From: Gammaproteobacteria bacterium
GTDB lineage: Bacteria; Pseudomonadota; Gammaproteobacteria; Pseudomonadales; Pseudohongiellaceae
Direction of reading: 5' to 3'
Assembly (NCBI GenBank): GCA_024644515.1
Contig: JAHEHN010000008.1
Span: 1 to 57,032 of the forward strand
DNA: 57,032 nt
Of this stretch, positions 16,101 to 27,034 are shown one piece after another (within the stretch, counting starts at the first letter, position 1; each line of letters begins with the position of its first letter). Both the position numbers and the translations under genes were made by a program. The notes beneath the pieces were generated by a model that was given only the letters and a program-made list of their open reading frames with translations, did not search any database and was not told where the DNA came from.

Positions 16101-16775
16101 ATGCGTACTTTTGCCGTTTTGCTGTTACTCGCTAACCTTTCCTACATGGGATGGAATTTCTATTATCCCCAGAAGCAAAATAACCTCATGGTGCGAGCCC
16201 CCAGCCGTCAGGCTTCCCGTACTTTACAGCTGTTAAGTGAGGTGAGGCCCGCCCCGCTTTCTGAGCAGTCAGAGCTGACAGAGCAAAAAGAGCCATCCAG
16301 TTGTATTTCACTAGGTGTTTTTAATAATACGGATGAGAGTGATTTCCTTGTTACTGCCTTGTTGGAGAGGGGGCTACAAGCCAGAGCTGAGTTGCTTCCT
16401 ACTGAGGAAACAGTGAATTATCGTGTCTATATGCCACCTTTTATTTCCGATACCGCGGCTCGCCAGACTCTGAATGAGCTTCAGCAGAACAATATAGAGA
16501 GCTTTATCATTACAACAGGCGAGTTTTCTGGTGGTATTTCTCTCGGCTTGTTCAGCCAGCAAGAGCTGGCTCTGGGGCTTCAGGAAAGCCTCGCAGGCCA
16601 GGGTTTTGCTACATCCATTGAAGATATAGTCACAATCAGCAATGAGATTTGGGTCACTATTGAGGGTTTGTCCCAGGTATTGCTGGAAGGCTCAGAATTA
16701 CTTGACTTGCTCTCAGGTGGCCTGGAGTTGGAAGTAATAGAAAAACCTTGCGAAACGATTGCATCAGGCCAGTGA
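16101..16775 (+). CDS. SPOR-like domain protein downstream of coaX
   Basis: A 224-residue protein with an N-terminal hydrophobic helix (about 2-22), either a membrane anchor or uncleaved signal. Residues about 70-150 resemble a SPOR peptidoglycan-binding fold (CISLGVFNNTDESDFL ... YRVYMPPF ... LQQNNIESFIITTGEFSGGISLGLF). An acidic C-terminal half follows. The gene holds the position of the SPOR gene between coaX and the tRNA cluster in Pseudomonas. Binding to denuded peptidoglycan is known for true SPOR domains; here it is inferred from weak similarity and position. A 166-base gap separates it from coaX. Confidence 0.7.
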   Translation: MRTFAVLLLLANLSYMGWNFYYPQKQNNLMVRAPSRQASRTLQLLSEVRPAPLSEQSELTEQKEPSSCISLGVFNNTDESDFLVTALLERGLQARAELLPTEETVNYRVYMPPFISDTAARQTLNELQQNNIESFIITTGEFSGGISLGLFSQQELALGLQESLAGQGFATSIEDIVTISNEIWVTIEGLSQVLLEGSELLDLLSGGLELEVIEKPCETIASGQ

Positions 16776-16787
16776 TTCCCCTAAAAT
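16759..16787 (+). promoter_or_regulatory. Promoter of the tRNA-tuf operon
   Basis: TTGCAT (16759-16764), 17 bases, TAAAAT (16782-16787). A GC-rich discriminator (GCCCCGC) follows, as in stringently controlled stable-RNA promoters. It overlaps the end of the SPOR-like gene and lies about 45 bases before tRNA-Tyr. Confidence 0.7.
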
Positions 16788-16837
16788 GCCCCGCTCTGTG
16801 TAGAGCCAGGTGGTTGAAATACGTCTGATGCTTTGTT

Positions 16838-16921
16838 GGAGGGGTTCCCGAGTGGTCAAAGGGATCAGACTGTAAATCTGACGCGCAAGCTTCGGTGGTT
16901 CAAATCCACCCCCCTCCACCA
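16838..16921 (+). tRNA. tRNA-Tyr(GTA)
   Basis: A type II tRNA with a long variable arm. The acceptor stem GGAGGGG pairs with CCCCTCC, the anticodon loop CTGTAAA gives GTA, the T-loop is GTTCAAATC, and CCA is encoded. Confidence 0.95.
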
Positions 16922-17062
16922 GTCAGAATTTCTGCAGACCTGGTGGCAAAGATATACAGAAAACAGTGGACGAAGAACTCTTCCAACGGGAGTTTTTGGT
17001 CCTCTGTTTTTTGTTTTGCGAGCCTGGTAGGAAACTGGTAGGCGAGTGTTTGAGAAGGATTT

Positions 17063-17136
<74 letters not shown>

Positions 17137-17264
17137 TAGTTATAACGGCTTTATTGGTTATGTTATGGATACTTGCTGATGAAATTATATTTCATTGGTA
17201 GAGATGGGAAGAGAAGGGCTTGGGAGTTCAGGTTGACGACCCGTTAATCAACTAGGCATACGAT

Positions 17265-17340
17265 GCTCGCATAGCTCAGTTGGTAGAGCGCATCATTGGT
17301 AATGATGAGGTCTCCGGTTCAACTCCGGATGTGAGCACCA
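17265..17340 (+). tRNA. tRNA-Thr(GGT)
   Basis: The acceptor stem GCTCGCA pairs with TGTGAGC (one G-T pair), anticodon loop TTGGTAA gives GGT, and CCA is encoded; 76 bases. It is the last tRNA before tuf. Confidence 0.95.
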
Positions 17341-17363
17341 GATTCTGGCGCACAGTGCATAGT

Positions 17364-17379
17364 TAGATAGATAGATAGA
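17364..17379 (+). repeat. Short TAGA tandem repeat in the tuf leader
   Basis: Four perfect TAGA units, followed by a purine-only AAGAAAAGAAAAAG run, lie between tRNA-Thr and tuf. This is a slippage-prone tetranucleotide tract in a transcribed spacer. Confidence 0.7.
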
Positions 17380-17496
17380 AAGAAAAGAAAAAGTTTTAAC
17401 GAGTAAAAAAGAAGACGGGGATATTTTCATAATTTCTTGAGTATCCAGGCAAACAAATTCAGTTAGCAATATTGACTATAAATCGGAGGCATTTCG

Positions 17497-18690
17497 ATGG
17501 CGAAGGAAAAATTTGAAAGAAGTAAGCTACACGTAAACGTTGGTACAATTGGTCACGTTGACCATGGTAAAACAACACTTACCGCAGCATTAACACGTGT
17601 ATGTGCAGAAGAATTCGGTGGTGAAACGCGAGATTTCGCCCAGATTGATAATGCGCCGGAAGAAAGAGAGCGTGGTATCACAATTTCTACTTCTCATGTG
17701 GAGTATGATTCTTCTAACCGCCATTATGCCCACGTTGACTGCCCGGGCCATGCTGACTATGTGAAAAACATGATTACTGGTGCTGCCCAGATGGATGGAG
17801 CGATCCTGGTATGTTCTGCTGCTGATGGCCCCATGCCTCAGACTCGTGAGCATATCCTGCTGAGTCGTCAGGTTGGCGTTCCTTATATTGTAGTTTTCAT
17901 GAACAAAGCCGATATGGTTGACGATGAAGAGCTGCTGGAACTGGTTGAAATGGAAATTCGTGAACTGCTTGATCAGTATGAATTCCCAGGTGATGATACT
18001 CCTGTAATTATCGGTTCAGCCCTGATGGCGCTGGAAGGTAAAGACGATAATGAAATGGGCACCACTGCTGTCAAGAAATTGGTAGAAGCCCTGGACACTT
18101 ATATCCCAGAGCCTGAGCGTGATATTGACAAGCCATTCCTGATGGCAATCGAAGACGTATTCTCAATCTCCGGTCGTGGTACTGTGGTAACAGGCCGAAT
18201 TGGTCGCGGTATTGTAAAAGTCGGCGAAGAAATTGAGATCGTTGGTATCAGGGATACACAGAAAACTACCTGTACTGGTGTTGAAATGTTCCGTAAATTG
18301 CTCGATGAAGGTCGTGCCGGTGAAAACGTAGGTGTTCTCCTGCGTGGTACCAAGCGTGAAGACGTAGAGCGTGGTCAGGTACTGGCAGCTCCAGGCAGCA
18401 TCACTCCTCACACCAAGTTCGAAGGTGAAGTTTACGTACTGTCTAAAGATGAAGGTGGTCGTCATACTCCATTCTTCAAGGGCTATCGCCCACAGTTTTA
18501 CTTTGAAACTACTGATGTAACAGGTGCTGTTGAATTGCCGGAAGGTGTTGAGATGGTAATGCCTGGTGACAATATCAAAATGAAAGTAGAGTTGATCAAC
18601 CCGATTGCTATGGAAGAAGGTCAGCGTTTTGCGGTTCGTGAAGGTGGACGAACTGTAGGTGCCGGCGTTGTTTCAAAAATAATCGAGTAA
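17497..18690 (+). CDS. tuf: Elongation factor Tu
   Basis: A 397-residue GTPase that delivers aminoacyl-tRNA to the ribosome. The G1 loop GHVDHGKT, switch RGITI, DCPGH and NKAD are intact, and the beta-barrel domains II and III are complete to the C-terminal VVSKIIE. The position after the three tRNAs is that of tufB. CGGAGG lies before the ATG. No second copy follows fusA in this window, so the usual tufA position is empty. A perfect 11-bp hairpin follows the stop. Confidence 0.98.
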   Translation: MAKEKFERSKLHVNVGTIGHVDHGKTTLTAALTRVCAEEFGGETRDFAQIDNAPEERERGITISTSHVEYDSSNRHYAHVDCPGHADYVKNMITGAAQMDGAILVCSAADGPMPQTREHILLSRQVGVPYIVVFMNKADMVDDEELLELVEMEIRELLDQYEFPGDDTPVIIGSALMALEGKDDNEMGTTAVKKLVEALDTYIPEPERDIDKPFLMAIEDVFSISGRGTVVTGRIGRGIVKVGEEIEIVGIRDTQKTTCTGVEMFRKLLDEGRAGENVGVLLRGTKREDVERGQVLAAPGSITPHTKFEGEVYVLSKDEGGRHTPFFKGYRPQFYFETTDVTGAVELPEGVEMVMPGDNIKMKVELINPIAMEEGQRFAVREGGRTVGAGVVSKIIE

Positions 18691-18710
18691 ACAATTTCAA
18701 GCAGTAAGCT

Positions 18711-18744
18711 TAAGCCGAGGTTGCTGAAAAGTTACCTCGGCTTA
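18711..18744 (+). terminator. Perfect 11-bp hairpin after tuf
   Basis: TAAGCCGAGGT and ACCTCGGCTTA (18734-18744) enclose a 12-base loop. No U-run follows, so it may be an RNA processing or partial termination site between tuf and tRNA-Trp. Confidence 0.55.
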
Positions 18745-18811
18745 GTCGTCTTAAGAGCAATTGTTTGAATGGTTGTCCGGCCGGGCTTCAACGCTGGTCA
18801 GGAAAAAATTT

Positions 18812-18887
18812 AGGCCAGTAGCTCAATTGGCAGAGCGGCGGTCTCCAAAACCGCAGGTTGGGGGTTCGATTCCCTCCTGGCCTGCCA
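18812..18887 (+). tRNA. tRNA-Trp(CCA)
   Basis: The acceptor stem AGGCCAG pairs with CTGGCCT, the anticodon is CCA in CTCCAAA, and a 3' CCA is encoded; 76 bases. It lies between tuf and secE, as in other gammaproteobacteria. Confidence 0.95.
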
Positions 18888-18964
18888 TATCGGCAGTGAC
18901 AGGCAGCTATAATTGTAATGATTAGTTTGGTTGCAGTGAACGTTAGAGGCAATAGTTCATTTAA

Positions 18965-19333
18965 ATGAATGACAAGGTTAAACAGTCTGAGTACAAGCTG
19001 GATTCATTGAAGTGGGTCATCGTAGCAGTGTTGGTTGCTGCCGGTGTCTACGGTAATAGTTATTTTGCTGCTGAATCCATGCTTTATCGCGTTATTGGTT
19101 TGTTGGTTCTTGCTGGTATTGCCGGCTGGATTGCTTCACAGACCAGTAAGGGAAGTGCTTTTGTTTCGCTGTGTATGGAAGCAAGAAGCGAAATCCGCAA
19201 GGTAGTCTGGCCGACTCGGGCAGAAACTACCCAGACCACGTTAATCGTTGTTGTTGTGGTCATTATTGTGGCAATAATTTTGTGGGGGCTGGACTCGTTT
19301 CTGAGTTGGCTTATTGCCCTGATTATTGGCTAA
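18965..19333 (+). CDS. secE: Preprotein translocase subunit SecE
   Basis: A 122-residue inner-membrane protein, similar in length to the 127-residue E. coli form, with three transmembrane helices (about 17-35, 40-58 and 93-118). The conserved amphipathic stretch [14 protein letters not shown] precedes the essential last helix. It clamps SecY in the SecYEG channel. TATAAT at 18908-18913 is a perfect -10 box but has no clear -35. nusG follows after 85 bases. Confidence 0.95.
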   Translation: MNDKVKQSEYKLDSLKWVIVAVLVAAGVYGNSYFAAESMLYRVIGLLVLAGIAGWIASQTSKGSAFVSLCMEARSEIRKVVWPTRAETTQTTLIVVVVVIIVAIILWGLDSFLSWLIALIIG

Positions 19334-19418
19334 ACAGAAAAACTCTTGTTTAGTTAATCAAAATTTATTGCAGCAGGATGTGAGCGAATTGGCAGAAGAA
19401 ATAATAGAAGGCGCAGGT

Positions 19419-19967
19419 ATGTCGGCAACAGAGAATGAAAAACGCTGGTATGTGGTACATGCTTATTCCGGCTATGAGCGCAAGGTAAAGCAGGCGCTTG
19501 AAGAGAGAATCAGTCTTTCGCCGCAAAAAGATTTGTTTGGCGAAGTTATGGTTCCGATTGAAGAAGTACTGGAAATGCGTGGTGGTCAGAAGAGGAAAAG
19601 TGAGCGTAAGTTTTTCCCCGGATATGTTCTGCTACAGATGGTGCTTAATGACGATACCTGGCATCTGGTAAAAGATACGCCAAGGGTTATGGGTTTCATT
19701 GGTGGTACTGCTGAAAAACCGGCACCAATTACACAGCGCGAAGTGAATGAAATTTTGAACCGTCTGGAAGAAACGGTTGATAAGCCTTCCCATAAAACAG
19801 TTTATGAGCCTGGCGAAATGGTCAGGGTTACTGATGGTCCGTTCAATGACTTTACCGGTACGGTAGAAGAAGTGAACTATGAAAAAAGCCGGGTTCGTGT
19901 TGCGGTTTCCATCTTTGGTCGCTCGACTCCAGTAGAACTCGAATTCTCTCAGGTAGAGAAGGGTTAA
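19419..19967 (+). CDS. nusG: Transcription antitermination/termination factor NusG
   Basis: A 182-residue protein that binds RNA polymerase and links it to Rho or the ribosome. The NGN domain starts at [16 protein letters not shown] and contains [13 protein letters not shown]; the KOW domain is near the end with [18 protein letters not shown]. The frame is open upstream to a TTG at 19326 that overlaps secE, but the ATG at 19419 gives the family's length and N-terminus (E. coli 181 residues). A purine-rich AGAAGGCGCAGG stretch precedes it. Confidence 0.95.
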   Translation: MSATENEKRWYVVHAYSGYERKVKQALEERISLSPQKDLFGEVMVPIEEVLEMRGGQKRKSERKFFPGYVLLQMVLNDDTWHLVKDTPRVMGFIGGTAEKPAPITQREVNEILNRLEETVDKPSHKTVYEPGEMVRVTDGPFNDFTGTVEEVNYEKSRVRVAVSIFGRSTPVELEFSQVEKG

Positions 19968-19971
19968 AAAG

Positions 19972-19999
19972 TTGCAAGAGACAGGTCGCAAGTTATAAA
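19972..19999 (+). promoter_or_regulatory. Candidate promoter of rplKA
   Basis: TTGCAA (19972-19977), 16 bases, TATAAA (19994-19999), beginning just after the nusG stop. It corresponds to the known position of the L11 operon promoter in E. coli. Confidence 0.5.
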
Positions 20000-20057
20000 A
20001 GCGACTTCGATAGAATTTGGTGGGTATGTCTGAAAAAGATATGCCTTTATATAAAAA

Positions 20058-20084
20058 GTCGCTGATGTCTTCATGGCTCAGCGC
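20058..20084 (+). promoter_or_regulatory. Leader hairpin before rplK (possible L1 target)
   Basis: GTCGCTGA (20058-20065 region) pairs with TCAGCGCC at seven of eight positions around a 12-base loop. In E. coli, L1 binds a structure in this leader to shut down translation of rplK and rplA. The identity as an L1 site is inferred from position only. Confidence 0.3.
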
Positions 20085-20133
20085 CAGGGAAGCCGGGTCC
20101 AGTTACCAGGCGTTATTACCCAAGGAGTAAAAT

Positions 20134-20568
20134 ATGGCTAAGAAAGTACTGGCTTATATCAAGCTGCAGGTTGCAGCCGGTAAAGCTAACCCAAGTCCTC
20201 CTGTTGGTCCTGCACTGGGTCAGCACGGTGTTAATATTATGGAGTTCTGCAAGGCGTTTAACGCAGAAACTCAAAGTGTTGAGCCTGGTCTGCCGATCCC
20301 CGTTGTTATTACGGTGTATGCGGACCGCAGCTTTACATTTATTACAAAAACCCCTCCCGCTTCAGTTTTGTTGCAAAAAGCCGCTGGCCTGAAAAAAGGC
20401 AGTGGTCGTCCAAATACTGAAAAAGTAGGCAAGCTTAATCGTGCCCAGTTGGAAGAAGTAGCTCTGCAGAAAATGCCGGATCTTACTGCTGCTAATATGG
20501 ATGCTGCTGTACGAACCCTCGCTGGTAGTGCTCGCAGTGCCGGCATAGAAACAGAAGGGGTTGTGTAA
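20134..20568 (+). CDS. rplK: 50S ribosomal protein L11
   Basis: A 144-residue protein of the GTPase-associated centre, where it binds 23S rRNA and the thiostrepton region. The N-terminal [29 protein letters not shown], with the flexible proline-rich helix, and the C-terminal RNA-binding [15 protein letters not shown] end (here [13 protein letters not shown]) are intact. AGGAG precedes the ATG. The stop overlaps the rplA start by one base (TAATG), so the two are translationally coupled. Confidence 0.97.
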   Translation: MAKKVLAYIKLQVAAGKANPSPPVGPALGQHGVNIMEFCKAFNAETQSVEPGLPIPVVITVYADRSFTFITKTPPASVLLQKAAGLKKGSGRPNTEKVGKLNRAQLEEVALQKMPDLTAANMDAAVRTLAGSARSAGIETEGVV

Positions 20569-21263
20569 TGGCCAGGATCTCCAAACGCGCAAAAATGATT
20601 GCGGAAAAAATTGAAGCAGGAAAAGCCTACAGCATCGATGAGGCTGTATCGCTGATTAATGAACTGTCTACGGTCAAGTTCAAGGAATCCATTGATGTTT
20701 CCATTAACCTGGGTGTTGATCCCAGGAAATCCGACCAGGCTGTACGTGGTGCCACTACATTGCCACACGGTACTGGAAAAGATGTTCGTGTAGCAGTTTT
20801 TGCCCAGGGTGAAAATGCTGATAAGGCTAAAGCTGCAGGTGCAGATATTGTCGGTTTTGAAGACCTGGCTGAGAGCATCAAGGCAGGTAATCTTGACTTT
20901 GATGTAGTGATTGCGACTCCGGATGCTATGCGGGTTGTTGGTCAGCTTGGTACTGTTTTGGGTCCTAAAGGTCTGATGCCTAATCCGAAAGTAGGCACAG
21001 TGACGCCAGATGTTGAAACCGCGGTGGCCAATGCCAAAGCTGGTCAGGTTCGTTATCGAACAGACAAAAACGGCATTATTCATGGTGGTATTGGTAAAGT
21101 AGGATTTGAGGTCAATGCGGTCAAGGGCAACCTTGAGGCATTACTCGGTGATCTGAAAAAAGCCAAACCAGCATCAGCTAAAGGGCATTATGTTCGTAAA
21201 GTGGTGTTGTCTTCTACCATGGGCCCAGGTGTCCTTGTAGACCAGTCGTCTCTGGAATTTTAA
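20568..21263 (+). CDS. rplA: 50S ribosomal protein L1
   Basis: A 231-residue protein that forms the mobile L1 stalk of the 50S subunit and assists release of E-site tRNA. The signature [22 protein letters not shown] lies near residue 125-145 and the N-terminal [14 protein letters not shown] is typical. It overlaps rplK by one base. In relatives L1 represses its own operon by binding the leader. Confidence 0.97.
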   Translation: MARISKRAKMIAEKIEAGKAYSIDEAVSLINELSTVKFKESIDVSINLGVDPRKSDQAVRGATTLPHGTGKDVRVAVFAQGENADKAKAAGADIVGFEDLAESIKAGNLDFDVVIATPDAMRVVGQLGTVLGPKGLMPNPKVGTVTPDVETAVANAKAGQVRYRTDKNGIIHGGIGKVGFEVNAVKGNLEALLGDLKKAKPASAKGHYVRKVVLSSTMGPGVLVDQSSLEF

Positions 21264-21653
21264 CGATTATTAGTGCTCTGTGATGCGCTTTGCGCGTCAC
21301 ATGGCATTGTTCCCTCTCGGAAAACAGCCCGGGATGGAGCAAAAAGACTTTGGGGTGTTGCAGATGAATTTGTCTGCAGGACCGTCAAAGACCGTAGGGG
21401 TAAGCTGTCTTATATATGGTAATTACACGGTTCAAACCGTATTGCCGGAAAAAGCGGTTTACTTAATTTCCTACGCAGATGGTGTAACCCGTTCAGTGGA
21501 TGTAAAGCTGAATAATTCACCAATTTAGAAGGACTGTTTTGAGTCAACTTGATCAAAACGGTGAGTTGGGGATAAGTGATTATCCTCTTAACTGGTTGTC
21601 GACCATAGCAAGATGACTATTGCGATAACTGAAACCTTGGGAGTAACTATAAA
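21264..21653. other. 390-base rplA-rplJ spacer
   Basis: No gene is supported here. A 9-bp hairpin (21280-21288 with 21292-21300, three-base loop, no U-run) lies just after rplA. The conserved L10 leader follows at about 21370-21500. The last 150 bases lead to a GGGAG ribosome binding site and the GTG start of rplJ. Confidence 0.7.
21370..21500 (+). promoter_or_regulatory. L10 leader (autoregulatory mRNA element)
   Basis: Two blocks of the known L10-leader core are seen: AAAGACCGTAGG (21388-21399) and CCTACGCAGATGGTG (21470-21484), which pair through CGTAGG/CCTACG to close the structure. In E. coli the L10(L12)4 complex binds this kink-turn leader to repress rplJL. The match is to remembered consensus; outer boundaries are approximate. 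Confidence 0.75.
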
Positions 21654-22184
21654 GTGGCTATTAGACTGGAAGACAAGCAACAGATTGTTGCTGAAGTCAA
21701 TGAAGCTGCTAAAGGTGCTTTGTCTGCAGTACTTGCCGATTACCATGGCACTGCTGTAGAGGAAATGACTGCACTTCGAAAAGCTGCCCGTGAAAACAAT
21801 GTATATCTGAGAGTTGTCAGAAATACACTGCTGAAACGTGCTGTTGCCGGGACTGATTATGAATGTCTCAACGAAGCGCTTGTCGGCCCTACAATTCTTG
21901 CATTTTCTCAGGACGATCCAGGCGCGGCTGCCCGCGTATTAAAGGATTTTGCCAAGGAAAATGACGGTTTTGAAGTAAAAGCCCTCGCTGTAAGTGGAAC
22001 CCTGCTGCCCGCCTCACAGATCGATGTTCTGGCTAAACTGCCAACATACGATCAGGCCATGGCCACTCTTATGAGTGTCATGCTGGCACCGGTGACCAAA
22101 CTGGTTCAGACGTGCAACGAAGTACCATCCAAAGTAACTCGGGTGGTTGCGGCTGTACGCGATCAGAAACAGGAAGCAGCTTAA
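21654..22184 (+). CDS. rplJ: 50S ribosomal protein L10
   Basis: A 176-residue base of the ribosomal stalk. The N-terminus [25 protein letters not shown] matches the family and binds rRNA; the C-terminal helix holds L7/L12 dimers. The start is GTG with GGGAG upstream. The upstream L10 leader is the expected site of feedback by the L10-L12 complex, and rplL follows after 66 bases. Confidence 0.97.
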   Translation: MAIRLEDKQQIVAEVNEAAKGALSAVLADYHGTAVEEMTALRKAARENNVYLRVVRNTLLKRAVAGTDYECLNEALVGPTILAFSQDDPGAAARVLKDFAKENDGFEVKALAVSGTLLPASQIDVLAKLPTYDQAMATLMSVMLAPVTKLVQTCNEVPSKVTRVVAAVRDQKQEAA

Positions 22185-22250
22185 TCCGGTTGAAGTTTTT
22201 TTCAGCCGGGCATACTAACGTTTAAAATTTTAAAACAGGAGATAAGAGTA

Positions 22251-22631
22251 ATGGCTCTATCTAAAGAAGAAATCCTTGATGGTATTGCTGAGTTATCAGT
22301 AATGGACGTTGTTGAACTGATTTCAGCAATGGAAGAAAAATTTGGTGTGTCTGCTGCGGCTGCTGTTGCTGTTGCTGCTGCACCTGCTGCTGGCGGTGAT
22401 GCCGGCGCTGCTGATGAAAAAGATGAATTTGACGTCATCCTTACCGCAGCTGGTGAGAAGAAAGTAAATGTCATCAAGGCAGTACGTGGTATTACAGGTC
22501 TGGGCCTGAAAGAAGCCAAAGATCTGGTTGATGGTGCACCCTCTCCAATTAAGGAAGGTGCAAGCAAAGACGAAGCAGAAGAGTTCAAGAAGCAGCTTGA
22601 AGAAGCTGGCGCATCTGTCGAGCTTAAGTAA
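22251..22631 (+). CDS. rplL: 50S ribosomal protein L7/L12
   Basis: A 126-residue stalk protein that recruits translational GTPases. The N-terminal dimerisation domain (1-35) is joined by an alanine-rich hinge (about residues 37-60) to the globular domain with [24 protein letters not shown]. An AGGAG-type site precedes the ATG. A hairpin after the gene probably lowers transcription into rpoB, giving the stalk proteins their higher output. Confidence 0.97.
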   Translation: MALSKEEILDGIAELSVMDVVELISAMEEKFGVSAAAAVAVAAAPAAGGDAGAADEKDEFDVILTAAGEKKVNVIKAVRGITGLGLKEAKDLVDGAPSPIKEGASKDEAEEFKKQLEEAGASVELK

Positions 22632-22662
22632 GCTTGCTCTTCTCTGTAAGCACTATATAAGG

Positions 22663-22693
22663 AAGGCGGCATTTCATTCAGGAATGCTGCCTT
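22663..22693 (+). terminator. Attenuator-like hairpin between rplL and rpoB
   Basis: AAGGCGGCATT (22663-22673) pairs with AATGCTGCCTT (22683-22693) with one G-U pair and a nine-base loop. Only a mixed TCTGTGCTTGT tail follows, so partial termination is likely, as at the known rplL-rpoB attenuator of E. coli. Confidence 0.65.
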
Positions 22694-22859
22694 TCTGTGC
22701 TTGTATTGATCGTCATGATTATAGAGTTGGAAAAAGTTAAGTATTAATTATTACCTGTTTACCAGGCAGGTTAAGTGGTACAGGGGTTGTTTGAGTTTGC
22801 TGTGAATTACGCGGCTAATATAAAACAACTGGAACAAAATCACTTGTTAGGAACTACTG

Positions 22860-25800
22860 ATGGCATATTCATATACTGAGAAAAAACGTATCCGCAAGGA
22901 CTTTGGCAAACTTCAAAGCCCGATGGATATACCTTATCTACTGGCTATTCAGATTGATTCATACAAACAGTTTACCCAGACCGATACCTCTGTGGAGGAT
23001 CGTTTGGATCAGGGGCTTCATGCGGCGTTCAAGTCTGTTTTCCCTATCGTAAGTTATTCCGGTAAAGCCTTGCTTGAATATGTAAGTTACAGACTGGGCA
23101 AGCCGGAATTTGATGTCAGCGAATGTGTCCTGAGGGGTGCAACCTATGCAGTATCACTGCGGGTAAAAGTCAGGCTGATCATTTATGAAAAGGAGTCTAC
23201 AGCAAAAGTCATTAAAGACATCAAGGAGCAGGAAGTCTATATGGGTGAAATTCCCCTGATGACGGATAGCGGTACCTTTGTTATCAATGGTACAGAGCGA
23301 GTGGTGGTTTCTCAGTTGCATCGTTCGCCAGGCGTGTTTTTTGACCATGACCGCGGTAAAACCCATAGTTCAGGCAAATTACTCTATTCAGCAAGGATAA
23401 TTCCTTATCGTGGCTCCTGGCTGGACGTTGAGTTTGATCCCAAGGACATGGTTTATGTTCGAATCGATCGCCGTCGTAAGCTACCTGCTTCCATCCTGCT
23501 GCGGGCACTGGATTATAGTTCACAGGACATCCTGGAGATGTTCTATGAAAACAACAGTTACTTTATCGATAAGGATGGCAATATCTCTGTTGAGCTTGTT
23601 CCCTCACGTCTGAGAGGTGCCGTCCTTAACTTCGATGTTAAAAACAAACGTACGGTTATTGTTAAGTCTGGTGTCAGAATTACCGCACGTCATATTCGCG
23701 AAATGGAACAGGCCAAACTCACCAAGCTGGATGTTCCTGCTGAATTTGTTGTGGGCGACTCTCTGGCCAAGGATATTTTCGATACTGAAACAGGTGAGGT
23801 GTTATACCCCTGTAATGCAGAGATCACTGAAGAAATTCTGGAAGGCCTGATAGCGTCCGGCGTTACTCAATTCGAGACAATTTATACTAATGATCTCGAC
23901 TGTGGCCCATTTGTTTCCGATACCCTGCGTATTGATCCAACCACTAATCGTCTTGAAGCACTGGTGGAAATTTACAGAATGATGCGCCCGGGTGAGCCGC
24001 CGACCAAAGAGTCCGCAGAAAACCTGTTCGCTAATCTGTTTTTCTCACCTGAGCGTTACGATCTCTCGGCTGTTGGTCGGATGAAATTTAACCGACGACT
24101 GGGACGCCCTGATTCCATTGGTGATGGTATTCTGAGCAAGGAAGACATTGTTGATGTAATCAAAACGCTGGTGGATATTCGTAATGGTTTTGGTACCGTT
24201 GATGATATCGATCATCTGGGTAACCGTCGTATTCGTAGCGTTGGTGAAATGGCTGAAAACCAGTTTCGTGTTGGTCTTGTGCGTGTGGAAAGAGCCGTTA
24301 AAGAACGTCTTTCCATGGCTGATAGTGAAGGCCTGATGCCACAGGATATGATTAATGCCAAACCGGTTGCTGCAGCAATTAAAGAATTTTTCGGTTCCAG
24401 CCAGTTGTCCCAGTTTATGGACCAGAATAATCCGCTGTCAGAAGTTACGCACAAGCGCAGAATTTCAGCTCTTGGACCAGGCGGTCTGACACGGGAACGT
24501 GCCGGCTTTGAAGTACGTGATGTGCATCCGACTCACTACGGCCGAGTCTGCCCAATTGAGACACCTGAAGGGCCAAATATTGGTCTGATCAACTCCCTGG
24601 CAACCTATGCTCGTACCAATGAGTATGGATTCCTCGAAAGCCCTGTACGAAAAGTGGTTAACGGTGCTGTTACTGATGAGATCCATTACCTTTCAGCCAT
24701 TGAGGAAAGTGGTTTCGTAATCGCTCAGGCCTCCTCTCCACTGGATAAGAAAGGCAAATTCGAAGAAGATCTGGTTAGTGTACGTCACAAGAATGAATTC
24801 ACCTTGATGCCGTCCGATCAGGTCGACTATATGGATGTTTCTCCGCAGCAGGTTGTGTCTGTTGCTGCATCCCTGATTCCTTTCCTCGAGCACGACGATG
24901 CCAACCGAGCCTTGATGGGATCAAACATGCAGCGCCAGGCGGTCCCAACCCTGATTTCCGAGAAGCCTCTGGTAGGTACCGGCATGGAGCGAAATGTAGC
25001 TCGTGATTCCGGAGTCTGTGTAATCGCCAAACGTGGTGGTGTTATCGACAGTGTTGATGCAGCACGTATGGTTGTGCGAGTTCACGATGAAGAAACAGAA
25101 GCAGGTGAAGCCGGTGTTGATATTTACAACCTGATCAAATACACCCGTTCCAATCAGAATACCTGCATTAGCCAACGTCCCCTGGTTAAAGAAGGTGACA
25201 GTGTCAGCGCCGGCGATATCCTCGCTGATGGTCCTTCTATCGATACTGGTGAACTGGCGCTGGGTCAGAATATGCGTATCGCATTTATGCCCTGGAATGG
25301 ATACAACTTTGAAGACTCAATTCTTATCTCGGAAAGAGTGGTCAAAGAAGATCGTTTTACTTCTATTCATATTCAGGAACTGACCTGTATTGCCCGTGAT
25401 ACCAAGCTGGGTTCTGAAGAGATTACCGCAGATATACCCAATGTTGGTGAAACTGCACTGGGTCGTCTGGATGAGTCCGGTATCGTGCATATCGGTGCTG
25501 AAGTGGATGCAGGAGATATCCTGGTAGGCAAGGTAACTCCGAAAGGAGAAACGCAGCTTACTCCGGAAGAAAAACTTCTGCGTGCCATCTTTGGTGAGAA
25601 GGCTTCCGATGTGAAAGATACATCGTTACGTGTTCCAAGCAGTGTGAAAGGTACTGTTATTGATGTTCAGGTGTTTACCCGTGACGGTCTTGAGAAAGAT
25701 CAGCGCGCACTGGAAATTGAAGAAACCCAGTTGGCCAAGGTGCGTAAGGATATCAATGACGAATTCCGTATTGTCGAGGAAGCGACATTCCAGCGTTTAC

Positions 25801-26942
25801 GAAAAGCCCTGTTGGGTAAAACAGTTGTTGGTGGCCCAAAACTCAAGAAGGGTGATCGTCTGACAGCTGAATACCTGGATGCTCTCAGACAGGATGACTG
25901 GTTCAAGCTTCGCATGACTGATGAAGACATGAGTGAGGCACTTGAAAAAGCAGGTGTCCAGCTTAAAGAACGCAGAATCGAGCTGGATGAGCGCTTTGAA
26001 GACAAGAAACGCAAACTGACCCAGGGCGATAACCTTGCCCCGGGCGTTCTGAAAATCGTCAAGGTTTACCTGGCGATCAAACGTCGTATTCAGCCTGGAG
26101 ACAAGATGGCTGGACGTCATGGAAACAAGGGTGTTATTTCGGTGATTATGCCGGTTGAAGACATGCCTTATGACGAGAAGGGAAATCCGGTTGATATCGT
26201 ACTGAATCCTCTGGGTGTGCCTTCGCGAATGAACGTTGGTCAGATTCTGGAAACCCATTTGGGTGCTGCTGCAAAAGGATTGGGCGAAAAAATCAATGTC
26301 ATGATTCAGCAACAGCAAAAAGTTGCTGAAATTCGCAAATTCCTGGACCAGATTTACAACGGTATCGGTGACTCACGTCGTACCGAAGATCTGAAAAGCC
26401 TTAGCGATACTGATGTGATTGAATTGGCCAAAAACCTGAGAGCAGGTGTGCCAATGGCAACGCCTGTATTTGACGGTGCCAGTGAGATCGAAATCAAGGA
26501 AATGTTGAAACTCGCCGATATGAGCGAAGACGGTCAGGTAAGCCTGTTTGATGGTCGTACCGGTGATCAGTTCGATCGCAAGGTAACGGTTGGCATTATG
26601 TACATGCTCAAGCTGAACCATCTGGTGGACGACAAGATGCATGCGCGTTCAACAGGTTCCTACAGCCTTGTTACCCAGCAGCCTCTGGGCGGTAAAGCCC
26701 AGTTTGGTGGACAGCGCTTCGGTGAAATGGAAGTGTGGGCACTTGAGGCTTACGGTGCTGCCTATACATTGCAGGAAATGCTGACTGTGAAGTCGGATGA
26801 TGTGAACGGCAGAACCAAAATGTACAAAAATATTGTAGATGGTGATGACCGCATGGAGCCAGGTATGCCTGAATCCTTTAACGTTTTGGTTAAAGAGATT
26901 CGCTCGTTAGGCATCGACATGGAACTAGAAGTCGAGAATTGA
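22860..26942 (+). CDS. rpoB: RNA polymerase subunit beta
   Basis: A 1360-residue catalytic subunit, close to the 1342 of E. coli. The rifampicin region [17 protein letters not shown] (about residue 515) followed by [13 protein letters not shown] is wild type. Other landmarks: [13 protein letters not shown] block (here [20 protein letters not shown]), [30 protein letters not shown] and [18 protein letters not shown]. It forms the active-site channel with beta prime. The gap of 228 bases before it holds the attenuator; rpoC follows after 92 bases. Confidence 0.98.
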   Translation: MAYSYTEKKRIRKDFGKLQSPMDIPYLLAIQIDSYKQFTQTDTSVEDRLDQGLHAAFKSVFPIVSYSGKALLEYVSYRLGKPEFDVSECVLRGATYAVSLRVKVRLIIYEKESTAKVIKDIKEQEVYMGEIPLMTDSGTFVINGTERVVVSQLHRSPGVFFDHDRGKTHSSGKLLYSARIIPYRGSWLDVEFDPKDMVYVRIDRRRKLPASILLRALDYSSQDILEMFYENNSYFIDKDGNISVELVPSRLRGAVLNFDVKNKRTVIVKSGVRITARHIREMEQAKLTKLDVPAEFVVGDSLAKDIFDTETGEVLYPCNAEITEEILEGLIASGVTQFETIYTNDLDCGPFVSDTLRIDPTTNRLEALVEIYRMMRPGEPPTKESAENLFANLFFSPERYDLSAVGRMKFNRRLGRPDSIGDGILSKEDIVDVIKTLVDIRNGFGTVDDIDHLGNRRIRSVGEMAENQFRVGLVRVERAVKERLSMADSEGLMPQDMINAKPVAAAIKEFFGSSQLSQFMDQNNPLSEVTHKRRISALGPGGLTRERAGFEVRDVHPTHYGRVCPIETPEGPNIGLINSLATYARTNEYGFLESPVRKVVNGAVTDEIHYLSAIEESGFVIAQASSPLDKKGKFEEDLVSVRHKNEFTLMPSDQVDYMDVSPQQVVSVAASLIPFLEHDDANRALMGSNMQRQAVPTLISEKPLVGTGMERNVARDSGVCVIAKRGGVIDSVDAARMVVRVHDEETEAGEAGVDIYNLIKYTRSNQNTCISQRPLVKEGDSVSAGDILADGPSIDTGELALGQNMRIAFMPWNGYNFEDSILISERVVKEDRFTSIHIQELTCIARDTKLGSEEITADIPNVGETALGRLDESGIVHIGAEVDAGDILVGKVTPKGETQLTPEEKLLRAIFGEKASDVKDTSLRVPSSVKGTVIDVQVFTRDGLEKDQRALEIEETQLAKVRKDINDEFRIVEEATFQRLRKALLGKTVVGGPKLKKGDRLTAEYLDALRQDDWFKLRMTDEDMSEALEKAGVQLKERRIELDERFEDKKRKLTQGDNLAPGVLKIVKVYLAIKRRIQPGDKMAGRHGNKGVISVIMPVEDMPYDEKGNPVDIVLNPLGVPSRMNVGQILETHLGAAAKGLGEKINVMIQQQQKVAEIRKFLDQIYNGIGDSRRTEDLKSLSDTDVIELAKNLRAGVPMATPVFDGASEIEIKEMLKLADMSEDGQVSLFDGRTGDQFDRKVTVGIMYMLKLNHLVDDKMHARSTGSYSLVTQQPLGGKAQFGGQRFGEMEVWALEAYGAAYTLQEMLTVKSDDVNGRTKMYKNIVDGDDRMEPGMPESFNVLVKEIRSLGIDMELEVEN

Positions 26943-27034
26943 TTCAGAATTTAGTTATCAGCAGAAACCAGGTGTTTCTGTAAAAAAACTAGATTCGGAA
27001 AACTTATCAACCCTTTATAGGGTGGAGGAAGAGA

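Noticed and set aside
19326..19418. Upstream TTG start for nusG
   Set aside because: It overlaps secE and adds 31 residues absent from the family; the ATG at 19419 gives the usual length.
21280..21528. An 82-codon frame between rplA and rplJ
   Set aside because: It lies over the conserved L10 leader, whose pairing constraints explain the sequence; no ribosome binding site.
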